The translations under genes and the position numbers were made by a program. The notes beneath the pieces were generated by a model. The model did not search any database. It had not been told where the DNA came from and was given only the letters and a program-made list of their open reading frames with translations. A stretch of DNA of 64,000 nt from Pseudoselenomonas ruminantium (lineage in GTDB: Bacteria > Bacillota > Negativicutes > Selenomonadales > Selenomonadaceae), in NCBI RefSeq assembly GCF_900113715.1, contig NZ_FOQK01000004.1:1-64000 (forward strand), read 5' to 3'. Of the stretch, positions 15,003 to 24,332 are shown one piece after another. The stretch's first letter is position 1. Each line of letters starts with the position of its first letter.

Positions 15003-17843
15003 GTGAAAATTTCTGTTTGTTATATCACGAAAAATGAAGAGAAGAATTTGGCACGTTCATTGGCGTCGGCAGCGCCGACAGCCGATGAAATCATCCTTGT
15101 GGATACGGGCTCTACGGATAAAACATGTGAGATTGCCAGGAGCTATGGGGCTAAAGTCTATCCATATACCTGGCAGGATGACTTTTCAGGGCCGCGCAAT
15201 TTTGCCATCGAACAGGCAACCGGTGACTATATCCTGTTCTTGGATGCTGATGAATATGTAGCAAAAGAATCCTGTACCAGGCTGCGGCAGCTTATAGAGC
15301 AGAATTGCGGACATGATGCCTTGCTTATGAAGCGCTATGATATCGATACGGATGAAACGGATATCCTTGGCGAAATATTTGTCTTGCGGGCGTTCCGGCG
15401 CCGGCTTGGTCTCCGCTATACAGGGCGTATTCATGAGGAGCTTTGTGAGGATGGCCAGCCGCTTAAAGACATTGGTGTACTGAATCCGGAGCTGGTGAAG
15501 CTCTATCATACGGGCTATGAGGCTTCGGTCAATAAGGCGAAAGCAGAGCGAAATCTGCGTATTTTGCAGGAGGAACTAAAGAATGCGACCCAGCCCGGCA
15601 GGCTTTACATGTATTTGGCCGAGGCGTGCCGTGGAATTGGTGATATGGCAGGTATGGAGAACTATGCACGGCTCGATATTGCGCAGGGACGCCGGCCAGT
15701 GGCGTTTGCCAGCCGTTCCTATCGGATGCTGCTTTCCTATCTGGCAGAACAGGGACGCGAATCTGAGCGGTATAAGCTGGCGGCAGCGGCGGTCAAAGAC
15801 TTTCCCGAGCTGCCGGAGTTTTGGGCCGAGCTGGCAATCTGCCAGGCGGCCAGCTATGAATATGCACAAGCACTGGCGTCTATGAAAAAGGCACTGCAGA
15901 AAGATAGAGAATTTCCCCCGCTTAGTCTTGAACCCAAGGAATTTTCGTCAGTTATGGTCCAAGTGGCGCGGGAGAAGCAAAAAGAGTGGCAGACACTTGA
16001 TGCGCAGGCGCGTAGGTTAAAGATTATTTCCTGTTTGATTGCCAGGAATGAAGCTGGGGAAATTGAGAGTTGGCTGGCCAAAGCATCTGTCTATAGCGAC
16101 GAAATCCTTGTGGTAGATACAGGTTCTGAGGATGGAACTGCTATGATGGCGCAGCAGTCTGGAGCAAGGGTGCTTTCCTTTGACTGGCAGGATGATTTTG
16201 CGGCTGCGCGCAATTTTGCGTTGGAACAGGTGCCGGATGATGCGGACTGGATTGTATTCCTTGATGCCGATGAGACGTTTTATGAACCACAACGTCTGCG
16301 GGGCTTTCTGGCCTATATGATGCGGCAGCAGCCGGATATTGAAGGCGTGCAGGTGCCTATCGTCAATGTGGATATGGATGCCTGGGGGCGGGAAATCCAG
16401 CGCTTCCGGGCGCTGCGCATCTGGCGCAACCGCAGAGCATATCGCTATCGGGGAGTCATTCATGAGGCACTGTACAGCTTCCGCGGTGAAATCCGGCAAA
16501 GCTATGCAGCCGAGCTTGCGGTGCGGCATACGGGCTATTCGGCTGGCCGCATTCAGCAGAAACTTACGCGCAATCTGCAGCTTATCATGAAGGCGATGCA
16601 GGAGCAGGGGGAGCATCCCCTGCATTTCCGGTATTTGGCTGACTGCCTATATGGACTGCATGAGTATGAACTCGCGGCGGCTTATGCGCAGAAGGCCTTG
16701 CAGTCGGGCATTACGACGGTGGCTGGCGAGGGAGAACTTTATCGTCTCTGGCTGCACTGTGCCCGTAAATTGCAAAAGCCTGCGGCCAAGCAGCTGGAAA
16801 TCCTGGCGGAGGCCAGACAGAATGGCTGTGACGATTGGGAGCTTCTTGGCTGGCAGGGAATTATCGAAGCCGAATCGGGTAAGTATGAACAGGCACAGGG
16901 ACTACTCACGCAGTTCTTGCAACAGGCATCTGCCCAGGATTTGGCCGCAGGCAGCAATGCGGTGCAGGGCATGATGGCTGAGGTCTATGCGGCCAGGGCT
17001 GTTTGCCGGGCAAAGCTGGGAGATGCAGCCGGGGCACGGTTGGACTGGCAGCAGGCGTTAGCTGCCAATCCGTATCATGAAGAAATCCTGCAGGCATATT
17101 ATCAGCTTGGCGGGGAACAGCCAGCAGATTTCCTCGCACAGGTGGCAGCTTTCTTTGCGGATAAGGAACAAGGCTACAAGTATCTTGCGGCGTGGGCCGT
17201 GCGTTTCGGTCATGGCAGGATTATCTCGCTGTTGACTGCGTATCTGCCACAAAACCAGCGGCAGTTATGGGAATTATTTGCGAAAGGCCAGCATGCTGAG
17301 GCTGGCGAGCAAGCCAGCTTACAGGCCAGTATTTATGTGCAGGAGCTGTTTGCGGCACTGGTGATGCTGCCTGTTGATAAACGGCGGCTGCAGCCGCTCG
17401 ACTGCCATGAGTGGGCGGCGTTGCTGCCGGCAGCCTGGGAACGCGTCATTGCGCGTATCTATGGATGGCGTGACAAATTGCCAGCAGAGGATTGGCCGGA
17501 ATATCAGGCGGGATTGCAGGTACTCCAAGGTTTTGTTGGGGCAGATGCCTATCAGGAATATGCGCTGGTTTCGCTGGATTTTCCGTGGGAGCAGGTGCGG
17601 CAGACGGCGGCGCTATTGGCAGAACAGCGGCAATGGCAGGCAGCTTATACACTGCTCGCTGAGATTCCTGCTGACCAAATGGGGGACGAAGCTGAGTTTT
17701 GGTATCAGACAGGTAGATGCCTGTATCACCTGCAAGAATGGGAAACCGCGCGGGAATGCCTGACGCGGGCGGTGGCAGCAGGTTCGACGCAGCCAGATCT
17801 GCCAGCCTATCAAGCGTGGATAGCGCGGAGGGAAAAGCTATGA
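15003..17843 (+). CDS. Bidomain GT2 glycosyltransferase with TPR-like regions
   Basis: The protein has 946 residues. A GT2 fold opens it (KISVCYITKNEEKNLARSL, VDTGSTDKT, DxD at D81/D83), and helical TPR-like sequence fills about 200-330. A second GT2 fold follows at about 337-560 (ISCLIARNEAGEIESWLAKA, VDTGSEDGT, DxD at D421/D423), then a long helical repeat region with W-E-A-A type TPR signatures to the end. Both nucleotide-sugar sites look intact, so one chain may make two transfers. No signal peptide or membrane segment is seen, so it should act on cytoplasmic acceptors; flagellin is the obvious candidate. GTG 15003 was chosen because GGGGAGGAG (14988-14996) lies 6 bases upstream. The end overlaps the next gene (ATGA). 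Confidence 0.85.
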   Translation: MKISVCYITKNEEKNLARSLASAAPTADEIILVDTGSTDKTCEIARSYGAKVYPYTWQDDFSGPRNFAIEQATGDYILFLDADEYVAKESCTRLRQLIEQNCGHDALLMKRYDIDTDETDILGEIFVLRAFRRRLGLRYTGRIHEELCEDGQPLKDIGVLNPELVKLYHTGYEASVNKAKAERNLRILQEELKNATQPGRLYMYLAEACRGIGDMAGMENYARLDIAQGRRPVAFASRSYRMLLSYLAEQGRESERYKLAAAAVKDFPELPEFWAELAICQAASYEYAQALASMKKALQKDREFPPLSLEPKEFSSVMVQVAREKQKEWQTLDAQARRLKIISCLIARNEAGEIESWLAKASVYSDEILVVDTGSEDGTAMMAQQSGARVLSFDWQDDFAAARNFALEQVPDDADWIVFLDADETFYEPQRLRGFLAYMMRQQPDIEGVQVPIVNVDMDAWGREIQRFRALRIWRNRRAYRYRGVIHEALYSFRGEIRQSYAAELAVRHTGYSAGRIQQKLTRNLQLIMKAMQEQGEHPLHFRYLADCLYGLHEYELAAAYAQKALQSGITTVAGEGELYRLWLHCARKLQKPAAKQLEILAEARQNGCDDWELLGWQGIIEAESGKYEQAQGLLTQFLQQASAQDLAAGSNAVQGMMAEVYAARAVCRAKLGDAAGARLDWQQALAANPYHEEILQAYYQLGGEQPADFLAQVAAFFADKEQGYKYLAAWAVRFGHGRIISLLTAYLPQNQRQLWELFAKGQHAEAGEQASLQASIYVQELFAALVMLPVDKRRLQPLDCHEWAALLPAAWERVIARIYGWRDKLPAEDWPEYQAGLQVLQGFVGADAYQEYALVSLDFPWEQVRQTAALLAEQRQWQAAYTLLAEIPADQMGDEAEFWYQTGRCLYHLQEWETARECLTRAVAAGSTQPDLPAYQAWIARREKL

Positions 17844-19309
17844 AGATGCGGATTTCGGCCTGCGTGATTGTCAAGAATGAGGCGGAAAACATTGGCCGCT
17901 GGCTAGAATCGATGCAGGCCATAGCGGATGAAATGATTGTTGTCGACACGGGCAGCACGGATGAAACGGTGGCTATGGCAAGGGCAGCGGGGGCTAAGGT
18001 CTATTCCTTTGCCTGGGGCAACGATTTTGCCGCAGCCAAGAATTATGCCTTGGAACAGGCGACAGGCAACTGGATATTGTTCCTGGATGCTGATGAATAT
18101 TTCACACCGGCTTCACAGGCCAAGGTGCGGCCGTTATTGATGCGCTTGGAGCCTCACTTGAAGATCGAGGGCGTGCTCTGCCGCTTGATAAATATTGATA
18201 CAGATGATAATAACCGCATCATGACGACGCTCGTGCAGCTGCGGATGTTCCGCAACCGCCGGAATCTCCGTTACAGTGGGAAAATCCATGAGGTGCTGAC
18301 CTTGACAAAAGGGCGTCCTTTGGAACTTGCCAATGAGATAGAAATCTATCATACGGGCTATTCGACGCATATAGTACAGGCAAAGCTTCGTCGCAACTTG
18401 AAAATCATGGAGGAGCGTATTGCGGCGAATCATGGCCGGACGGAGCTATTGGATGACCGCTACTTCATGGATATTTGGTATGGATTGGGCGATCATGCGA
18501 AGGCCATTGCCTATGCGAAACGTCTTCTTGCCCATGAAGAACTGGCGTTAGACCTGCGGGGGCGAGCCTATGAGACATGGGCCAGTTGCTGTATCGATGA
18601 CAAGCATCCGGCGGAAGAAACGGAGGCTTGCCTTGCAGCTGCTATCCGCGACTGCCCGCAGTTGGCGGAATTTCCGCTGATGCGCGGCCTGTGGCATTTC
18701 GACCGGCGAGAGTATCTGCAGGCTGAGCAGGATCTGCAGGCAGGTTTGGCGTTGACAAAGGATTATCCCAAAGATACGGTGGCCGGCGTCATGAACAATG
18801 CGGCACGGCTGTTGCCGTCAGTCTATTGGCGGCTCGGACTGCTGGCGCAATGGCAGGGTGATGCAGCCAGAGCACAGGAGTGCTATTGGCAGGGCTTGCA
18901 GCAGAACCGCTATCATGGTGGCTTATTGGTGACCTTTTGGCACTTTTTGCAGCAGCAGGGCATTGAGGCGGCAGATTGCATCGCCGTGCTTAATGTCATT
19001 TACGATAAGCAGGCTGATGCGGCTTTTTTGGCACAGCAATTAGCTCGGCAGAATGGCGGGCTGGTCTATATCTATTACGCTAAGCAGGCTGGCAGCAGTG
19101 AACGGCCGGTACTTGACTGTCTGGCAGCTGGCCGTCCCGATGGTGCCGCTCAGCTTGCCAGCAAACAGCTGGCTTTCCTTTATCGGCTGGGGCTGGCTGC
19201 AGGCGACAGCAAGCCGTCACTTATGACGGCATTGCTGCCGGTTGGTTGTGAGGATATCGAGCGGGCGGCACAGCAGATGCTAAAAGACATGAGGGATAAA
19301 GATTTATGA
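17840..19309 (+). CDS. GT2 glycosyltransferase with C-terminal TPR-like region
   Basis: The 489-residue protein closely resembles each half of the preceding one. It has RISACVIVKNEAENIGRWLE, VDTGSTDETVAMARAAGAKV, a DxD at D83/D85 and KIHEVL downstream, then a helical repeat domain from about 230. It is cytoplasmic by sequence. ATG 17840 overlaps the previous stop (ATGA) and has GGAGGG about 7 bases upstream. It overlaps the next gene in the same way, so the three genes are probably translated as a unit. It is likely to extend or initiate the same glycan. Confidence 0.85.
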   Translation: MKMRISACVIVKNEAENIGRWLESMQAIADEMIVVDTGSTDETVAMARAAGAKVYSFAWGNDFAAAKNYALEQATGNWILFLDADEYFTPASQAKVRPLLMRLEPHLKIEGVLCRLINIDTDDNNRIMTTLVQLRMFRNRRNLRYSGKIHEVLTLTKGRPLELANEIEIYHTGYSTHIVQAKLRRNLKIMEERIAANHGRTELLDDRYFMDIWYGLGDHAKAIAYAKRLLAHEELALDLRGRAYETWASCCIDDKHPAEETEACLAAAIRDCPQLAEFPLMRGLWHFDRREYLQAEQDLQAGLALTKDYPKDTVAGVMNNAARLLPSVYWRLGLLAQWQGDAARAQECYWQGLQQNRYHGGLLVTFWHFLQQQGIEAADCIAVLNVIYDKQADAAFLAQQLARQNGGLVYIYYAKQAGSSERPVLDCLAAGRPDGAAQLASKQLAFLYRLGLAAGDSKPSLMTALLPVGCEDIERAAQQMLKDMRDKDL

Positions 19310-22300
19310 TGACATACCGGGAGAAAAAACAGCTGTATCAGCTGCTGACCCAGCTGATGGAGAAACGGCAGTGGGATAAGGCCATTGAGACTGCCGATGC
19401 CTTGCGGCAGTCAGATGTAACCGACCGCACGATGTTCCAGGCGATACTGGCGGCCTATATTGATGGCAATGATGCTGCAAGGGCTGAGGCTGCGGGAGTG
19501 GAATATCAGCAGCGATTCCCGCTTGATGGCATCAGCCGCTTCTATCTGGGGCGTGTGGCTTTCCTGAATGGAGACTGGGAGACGGCAGAGAAGCAATTCA
19601 CGACATCGCTTGAAGATCAGACGCTGGTGGGCTGGTACCGTGGTGCTGTGCATAGCATCCTGGCAACTTTGTACCGGCAGACGGCGCGAGGGGAGAAGGC
19701 TGCCCAGCATTATCTGGAATCGGCGAAGTATAAGGATTTGGCGCACGGGCAGGCTACGGAATACAGTAATTATCTGTTCAACCTGCATTATCTCGACAAG
19801 CCACAGTCATTCATGCGTCAGGCCGCCGAAAAATATGGGCAGATGCTGGCACAGATTCCGCAATATCGTCATGAGAAGCGGCGCGGCAATAGCCCCAAAA
19901 TACGGATTGGTTATATTTCGCCGGATTTACATTTCCATGTCGTGGCATTTTTCAGCTACGCGTTTCTGCATGATTATGACAAACGCCGCTTCGAGGTGTT
20001 CTGCTATACGGACTGTGAGGAGGATAATGCCAGCCGGGAATTTGCGGCCATGGTTGATCATTGGCAGAATGTAAGAGGTCTGCCCGATGAAAAAGTTGCC
20101 GAACTTGTCTATAAAGACAAACTCGATATTTTGGTCGATCTTACAGGGCATACGGCTTGGGGATTTTTGCAAACGATGGCTTATAAGCCCGTGCCGGTAC
20201 AGGTATCGGGCATTGGCTATTTCGATACGATAGGTTTGCCCGCTATCGATTATTTCTTGGCAGATCATTATACGGACCCGCCGGAGAACGATGCGTATTT
20301 TGTCGAAAAACTCATTCGTCTGCCGCACAGCCATTTCTGCTTTATGTGGCATGATAATCCGCAGCAGCCGGCACCGGCTCCCTTTCAGAAGAATGGTTAT
20401 GTGACCTTTGGCAGTTTTAATAACTTTTCCAAGGTGACCGATGGGATGCTGGAACTTTGGGGAAAAATCTTAGCGGCGGTTCCCGATAGCAGACTTTTCC
20501 TCAAGGCGGCTATTTTCAATAATCCCTATGGAAGGAAACTGGCACTAGAGCGCATTCAGCAGGCGGGAATTCCCACCGAGCGGTTGATTTTGGGCGAGCA
20601 GGAGGCCAAGTATTTGCAGGCCTATAACGAGATGGATATCGCGCTGGATACGTATCCGTATCCGGGGGGCGGTACGACCTGTGATGCCCTGTATATGGGC
20701 GTACCGGTCATCACGCTGGTTGGAGAGCGCCATAATGCACGCTTTGGCTACAGTCTGCTCATGAATGCAGGGCTTTCCGAACTCTGTGCGTTCTCGCCGG
20801 AAGAATATGTCGAAAAAGCTGTGGCATTGGCCAACGACAAAGAGCGGCTGCGCTGCTATCATCAGGCGATACGGCCGCAGCTCCTGGCGTCGCCTGTCAT
20901 GCAGGCGGCAGATTATATGGGCGAAGTCGAACAGGCCTTTACGCGTATCCATTTAGATTGGCTCGAGCGGGCTTGTTCTGTGGAGGAACGCTGGGAAAAC
21001 CAGTGTAAGGAAGAAAGCGAATTGGCCTTGGCGCAGGCTCGTCAGGATTGGCCGAAGGTGGTGGAAATTGCCGGCCGGATGACGGCGCGGTTCCCTGAGC
21101 GGTCAGCCAAGGCCTGGACGGCCGGGGCTATGGCCTATGAAGCGCTGCACGATGATGCGAGGGCCGCTTGGTGGCTGCGGCAGGCTGCGCAGCAGGATGC
21201 AGCCCATGATGTCGAATTATGGCGTACCCTTGCGGCCGTCGAAATGCGGCAGAAGCATTATCTGGCTGGTTATGAGGCCGCCTCAATGGGGGCAGAGAAA
21301 CTGGCGCAGCAGGCGGGAAAAGTCACGCCGGAATTCATGACCAGTCTTTTGGCTATTTGGGCCAACTGCGCCCTGCAGATTGGCAGGACCCAGGAGTCGG
21401 CAGCACTTTACCAGCAGGCGGCCGAGCTGGCGGTGGATTTCAAGGACCGCTGTCAGCTCTACAGTTCCTGGCTGCTTTCCCAGCATAATTTGCCGCTTAG
21501 CGCGGAGGCATACGGCCAGGCACATCGCGGTTATGATAAGCTATTTGCCGCCGTGCAGCCGCAGACGCCAGCCAGGAGGTCTCTGGGGCGCAAAATCCGC
21601 GTCGGCTATCTGTCGGCGGATTTTCGGCAGCATGTGATGTTCTATTTCTATTATCAGTTGCTTGGGGCTCACGACGCCGGGCAGTTTGAGCTTTATGCTT
21701 ACAGCCTCAGTCCACGGCAGGATAACTATACGGACATGGTCCGGAAGGCCGTCGCGCATTTTGTGGATATTTCGGCTCTTTCCTATGAGGAGGCGGCCAG
21801 AAGAATCCAGCAGGATGGAATCGATATTCTGGTCGATTTAGGCGGGCACAGTGCAGATTCAGGACTGCCAATCCTTGCCTGGCGGCCGGTACCCGTACAG
21901 GTATCGGGCCTTGGCTATACGCATCCGACGGGACTGTCTGCAGTGGATTATTTCCTGACCGATGGCTGGACGGACCCTGAAAATAGTGAGCCGGAGTGGC
22001 AGAAGTATCACGAACAGCCCGTTTTGCTTACGAGTCAGTTCTGTTATACGGGTCGCAGTGATTTGCCGGAATCGCAGGGAGCACCCTGCCAGACCAATGG
22101 GTATATCACCTTTGGTGTCTTTAACCGTTATTTGAAGATTACCGATGATATGCTGCTTTTGTGGCAAAAAATCATGGAGTTGGTGCCGGACAGCCGCTTG
22201 CTTTTGAAGAGCGATATTTTCGGTGAGCCGGCGGCGCAGCTTATGGTGCAGAAACGGTTGCGGAATTTGGGATTAGCTGTGGATAGGATTACGTTAGAAC

Positions 22301-22674
22301 CGGCATCGATGGATTATATGCAGCGCTATCTGGCGGTCGATATCGCTCTCGATACCTATCCGTATCCGGGGGGCGGCACTACTTGTGATGCCCTGTATAT
22401 GGGCGTACCGGTAGTATCGCTTTACGGCGAGCGCAGAGATACGCGTTTCGGCCTTACGCTGCTGCAAAATGCGGGTCTAGGGGAACTAGCAGTCAAGACG
22501 CCAGCGGAATACGTGGCGCGGGCGGTATCGCTGGCACAGGATAGGGAGCTTTTGCAGGCAATGCATCAAAATTTGCGGCAAATGCTCCTGCAAGCGCCGC
22601 TTATGGATACGCAGCGCTATGTGGCAGAGGTGGAGTCGGCCTATCGGCAGATGCTGGAAAAGGTGGGAAGGTAA
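19306..22674 (+). CDS. Tandem GT41 (O-GlcNAc transferase/SPINDLY-like) protein with two catalytic domains
   Basis: The 1122-residue protein is built as TPR-like region (1-185), GT41 domain 1 (about 190-560), TPR-like region (about 565-750) and GT41 domain 2 (about 755-1110). Each catalytic half has KIRIGYISPDLHFHV or KIRVGYLSADFRQHV, an ILVDL(T/G)GH strand, a (F/Y)xKxTD(D/G)ML segment and TYPYPGGGTTCDALYMGVPV. By motif comparison with human OGT, H211 and H776 correspond to His498, and K376 and K944 to Lys842, so both sites look competent. Family members glycosylate Ser/Thr of cytoplasmic proteins from UDP-GlcNAc or GDP-fucose. The donor here is unknown. ATGA overlap upstream and TAATG overlap downstream. 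Confidence 0.88.
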   Translation: MMTYREKKQLYQLLTQLMEKRQWDKAIETADALRQSDVTDRTMFQAILAAYIDGNDAARAEAAGVEYQQRFPLDGISRFYLGRVAFLNGDWETAEKQFTTSLEDQTLVGWYRGAVHSILATLYRQTARGEKAAQHYLESAKYKDLAHGQATEYSNYLFNLHYLDKPQSFMRQAAEKYGQMLAQIPQYRHEKRRGNSPKIRIGYISPDLHFHVVAFFSYAFLHDYDKRRFEVFCYTDCEEDNASREFAAMVDHWQNVRGLPDEKVAELVYKDKLDILVDLTGHTAWGFLQTMAYKPVPVQVSGIGYFDTIGLPAIDYFLADHYTDPPENDAYFVEKLIRLPHSHFCFMWHDNPQQPAPAPFQKNGYVTFGSFNNFSKVTDGMLELWGKILAAVPDSRLFLKAAIFNNPYGRKLALERIQQAGIPTERLILGEQEAKYLQAYNEMDIALDTYPYPGGGTTCDALYMGVPVITLVGERHNARFGYSLLMNAGLSELCAFSPEEYVEKAVALANDKERLRCYHQAIRPQLLASPVMQAADYMGEVEQAFTRIHLDWLERACSVEERWENQCKEESELALAQARQDWPKVVEIAGRMTARFPERSAKAWTAGAMAYEALHDDARAAWWLRQAAQQDAAHDVELWRTLAAVEMRQKHYLAGYEAASMGAEKLAQQAGKVTPEFMTSLLAIWANCALQIGRTQESAALYQQAAELAVDFKDRCQLYSSWLLSQHNLPLSAEAYGQAHRGYDKLFAAVQPQTPARRSLGRKIRVGYLSADFRQHVMFYFYYQLLGAHDAGQFELYAYSLSPRQDNYTDMVRKAVAHFVDISALSYEEAARRIQQDGIDILVDLGGHSADSGLPILAWRPVPVQVSGLGYTHPTGLSAVDYFLTDGWTDPENSEPEWQKYHEQPVLLTSQFCYTGRSDLPESQGAPCQTNGYITFGVFNRYLKITDDMLLLWQKIMELVPDSRLLLKSDIFGEPAAQLMVQKRLRNLGLAVDRITLEPASMDYMQRYLAVDIALDTYPYPGGGTTCDALYMGVPVVSLYGERRDTRFGLTLLQNAGLGELAVKTPAEYVARAVSLAQDRELLQAMHQNLRQMLLQAPLMDTQRYVAEVESAYRQMLEKVGR

Positions 22675-24179
22675 TGGACTTAGGAGATTTGGACAATCGC
22701 TATGGGGCGGTGCTGAAGCTGTTGGACCAGGAAGCACCACAACAGGCTTTGGACCGGCTGAACCGTTTGGTACGGGAAGAGGGATATGCTCCAGATGAAG
22801 AGTGGCGCATCCTGCAATACTATAGTCAATGTTATTATAAGCTTTTTGATAAGCAGAAGTGCCGGGAATATTCTTGGGCAGCTCTGCAGCATAGCGAAGG
22901 TCAGCCGTTCCGTATCCAGCAGCTGGAGTTTAGCGATTACCTGTTTATGCTGCATTACTATCCGGAGGTGACGGATGCAGAGATGCGGCAGCTGCACTTT
23001 GCCTATGATCAGTTTACACGGGCGGTGCAGCAGTATGAGCATAACTTGGCGCGCCATTGTCATAATAAATTGCGGATTGGCTATATTGCCGGTGAGTTTA
23101 CCGACAATGTGGTCAGTTATTTTACGATACAGCTTTTGCTGGCCTATGACCGCAATGCGTTTGACGTTTATTGTTATCAGCTGTATGAGGGGCGGGATCT
23201 GCTCAGTGATGATATCGAGCAGCAGATTGCCATGATGCGGCGTTATCCGCGCAATGTAGAGTATAGCCGGGTCGCGCAGGATATCTATGCGGATGAAATC
23301 GATATCCTGTTTGACTTTGATGTGCATGCGTCAGGCGGGCGGACGATGGCGGTCATGAGTTATCGTCCGGCACCTGTACAGGTGGCAGGCATTGGCTATA
23401 TGAGCACCTCGGGTTCGTCGGCTGTGGACTATTTCCTCGGCGATCCGCATTGCGATCCAGAGGGATTGCATGATGCGGATTTCCGTGAGGAAATCTGGCG
23501 TCTGCCACATTCGCATTTCTGCTATACGCCGTCGGTGCGGGTGCTCAATGTGAAAAAAGAATACAAGCTGCATGAGCCGATTGTTTTTGGCAGCTTCAAT
23601 AATTTTCTCAAAATCAATGAGGCGATGCTGGAGGATTGGTTACAGATTATCCGGCAGGTGCCAGGCAGCCGGATCCTTATCAAGAATTCGAGCCATAAAA
23701 CGAATGCGTTAAAAATAATCGGCCGTCAGCTTAACCGGATAGGGTTTAAACCGGAGGAATATATCCTCGAGGATGCGACCGGCGATTATCTTGCGCGCTA
23801 TCTCGATGTGGATATCCTGCTCGATACGTATCCTTATACAGGTGGAGGTACGACCTGTGAGGCGCTCTATATGGGTGTGCCGGTTATTGCGCGTTATGGC
23901 CGCCGTCATGGTGAGCGGTTTAGTTATAGCATCTTGCAGAATATCGGGCTGGGGGAGCTGGCCTGTGCGACGCGTGAGGAGTATATCGCCAAGGCCGTGG
24001 CGCTGGCCAAGGACAAAGAGCTCTTGCATATCCTGCATCAGCAAATCCCTGTAATGATGCAGCATTCGCCTTTGATGGATGGTCCTGCTTATGTGCAGGC
24101 TGTGGAGGATATGTATCGTACCATCTGGGCCAAGTGGCAGCAAAAGCAGGAAGCAGCTATTGTTACGCCGAATATGTAA
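22674..24179 (+). CDS. GT41 family glycosyltransferase with Asn at the His498-equivalent position
   Basis: The 501-residue protein has a short helical N-terminal region and one GT41 domain: LRIGYIAGEFTDNVVSYFTI, DILFDFDVHASGG, FGSFNNFLKINEAMLEDW and LLDTYPYTGGGTTCEALYMG. K313 matches the OGT Lys842 equivalent. Where the two domains of the upstream protein have His (H211, H776), this one has Asn145. It could be altered in activity, an acceptor-binding partner, or specific for another sugar. Its ATG overlaps the previous TAA by one base. A palindromic element and then a TPR gene follow. Confidence 0.85.
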   Translation: MDLGDLDNRYGAVLKLLDQEAPQQALDRLNRLVREEGYAPDEEWRILQYYSQCYYKLFDKQKCREYSWAALQHSEGQPFRIQQLEFSDYLFMLHYYPEVTDAEMRQLHFAYDQFTRAVQQYEHNLARHCHNKLRIGYIAGEFTDNVVSYFTIQLLLAYDRNAFDVYCYQLYEGRDLLSDDIEQQIAMMRRYPRNVEYSRVAQDIYADEIDILFDFDVHASGGRTMAVMSYRPAPVQVAGIGYMSTSGSSAVDYFLGDPHCDPEGLHDADFREEIWRLPHSHFCYTPSVRVLNVKKEYKLHEPIVFGSFNNFLKINEAMLEDWLQIIRQVPGSRILIKNSSHKTNALKIIGRQLNRIGFKPEEYILEDATGDYLARYLDVDILLDTYPYTGGGTTCEALYMGVPVIARYGRRHGERFSYSILQNIGLGELACATREEYIAKAVALAKDKELLHILHQQIPVMMQHSPLMDGPAYVQAVEDMYRTIWAKWQQKQEAAIVTPNM

Positions 24180-24183
24180 TAAA

Positions 24184-24302
24184 GTCTTCCCCTCTGGGGA
24201 AGGTGGGCGCGAAGCGCTCGGATGAGGTAAATTTATTTAAAATGTGATTACGAAATGAACCTCATCCTCCCCTAAAGGGGCACCTTCCCCAGAGGGGAAG
24301 GC
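24184..24302. repeat. Palindromic intergenic element (MITE/REPIN-like), 119 bp
   Basis: Left arm 24184-24205 and right arm 24281-24302 are inverted copies matching at 21 of 22 bases; each arm is itself a hairpin (CTTCCCC-tct-GGGGAAG). An inner pair, GGATGAGGT (24220-24228) and ACCTCATCC (24259-24267), continues the long stem. Between arm and inner pair lie two non-homologous small hairpins (GCGC-gaa-GCGC; CCCC-taaa-GGGG). It contains no gene. Such CTTCCCC...GGATGAGG palindromes resemble dispersed intergenic repeats of Firmicutes. On RNA it would fold into one long branched stem and could affect expression of the flanking genes. Confidence 0.75.
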
Positions 24303-24332
24303 AGACGTTAAAATAAGAAGGGAGATTATACG

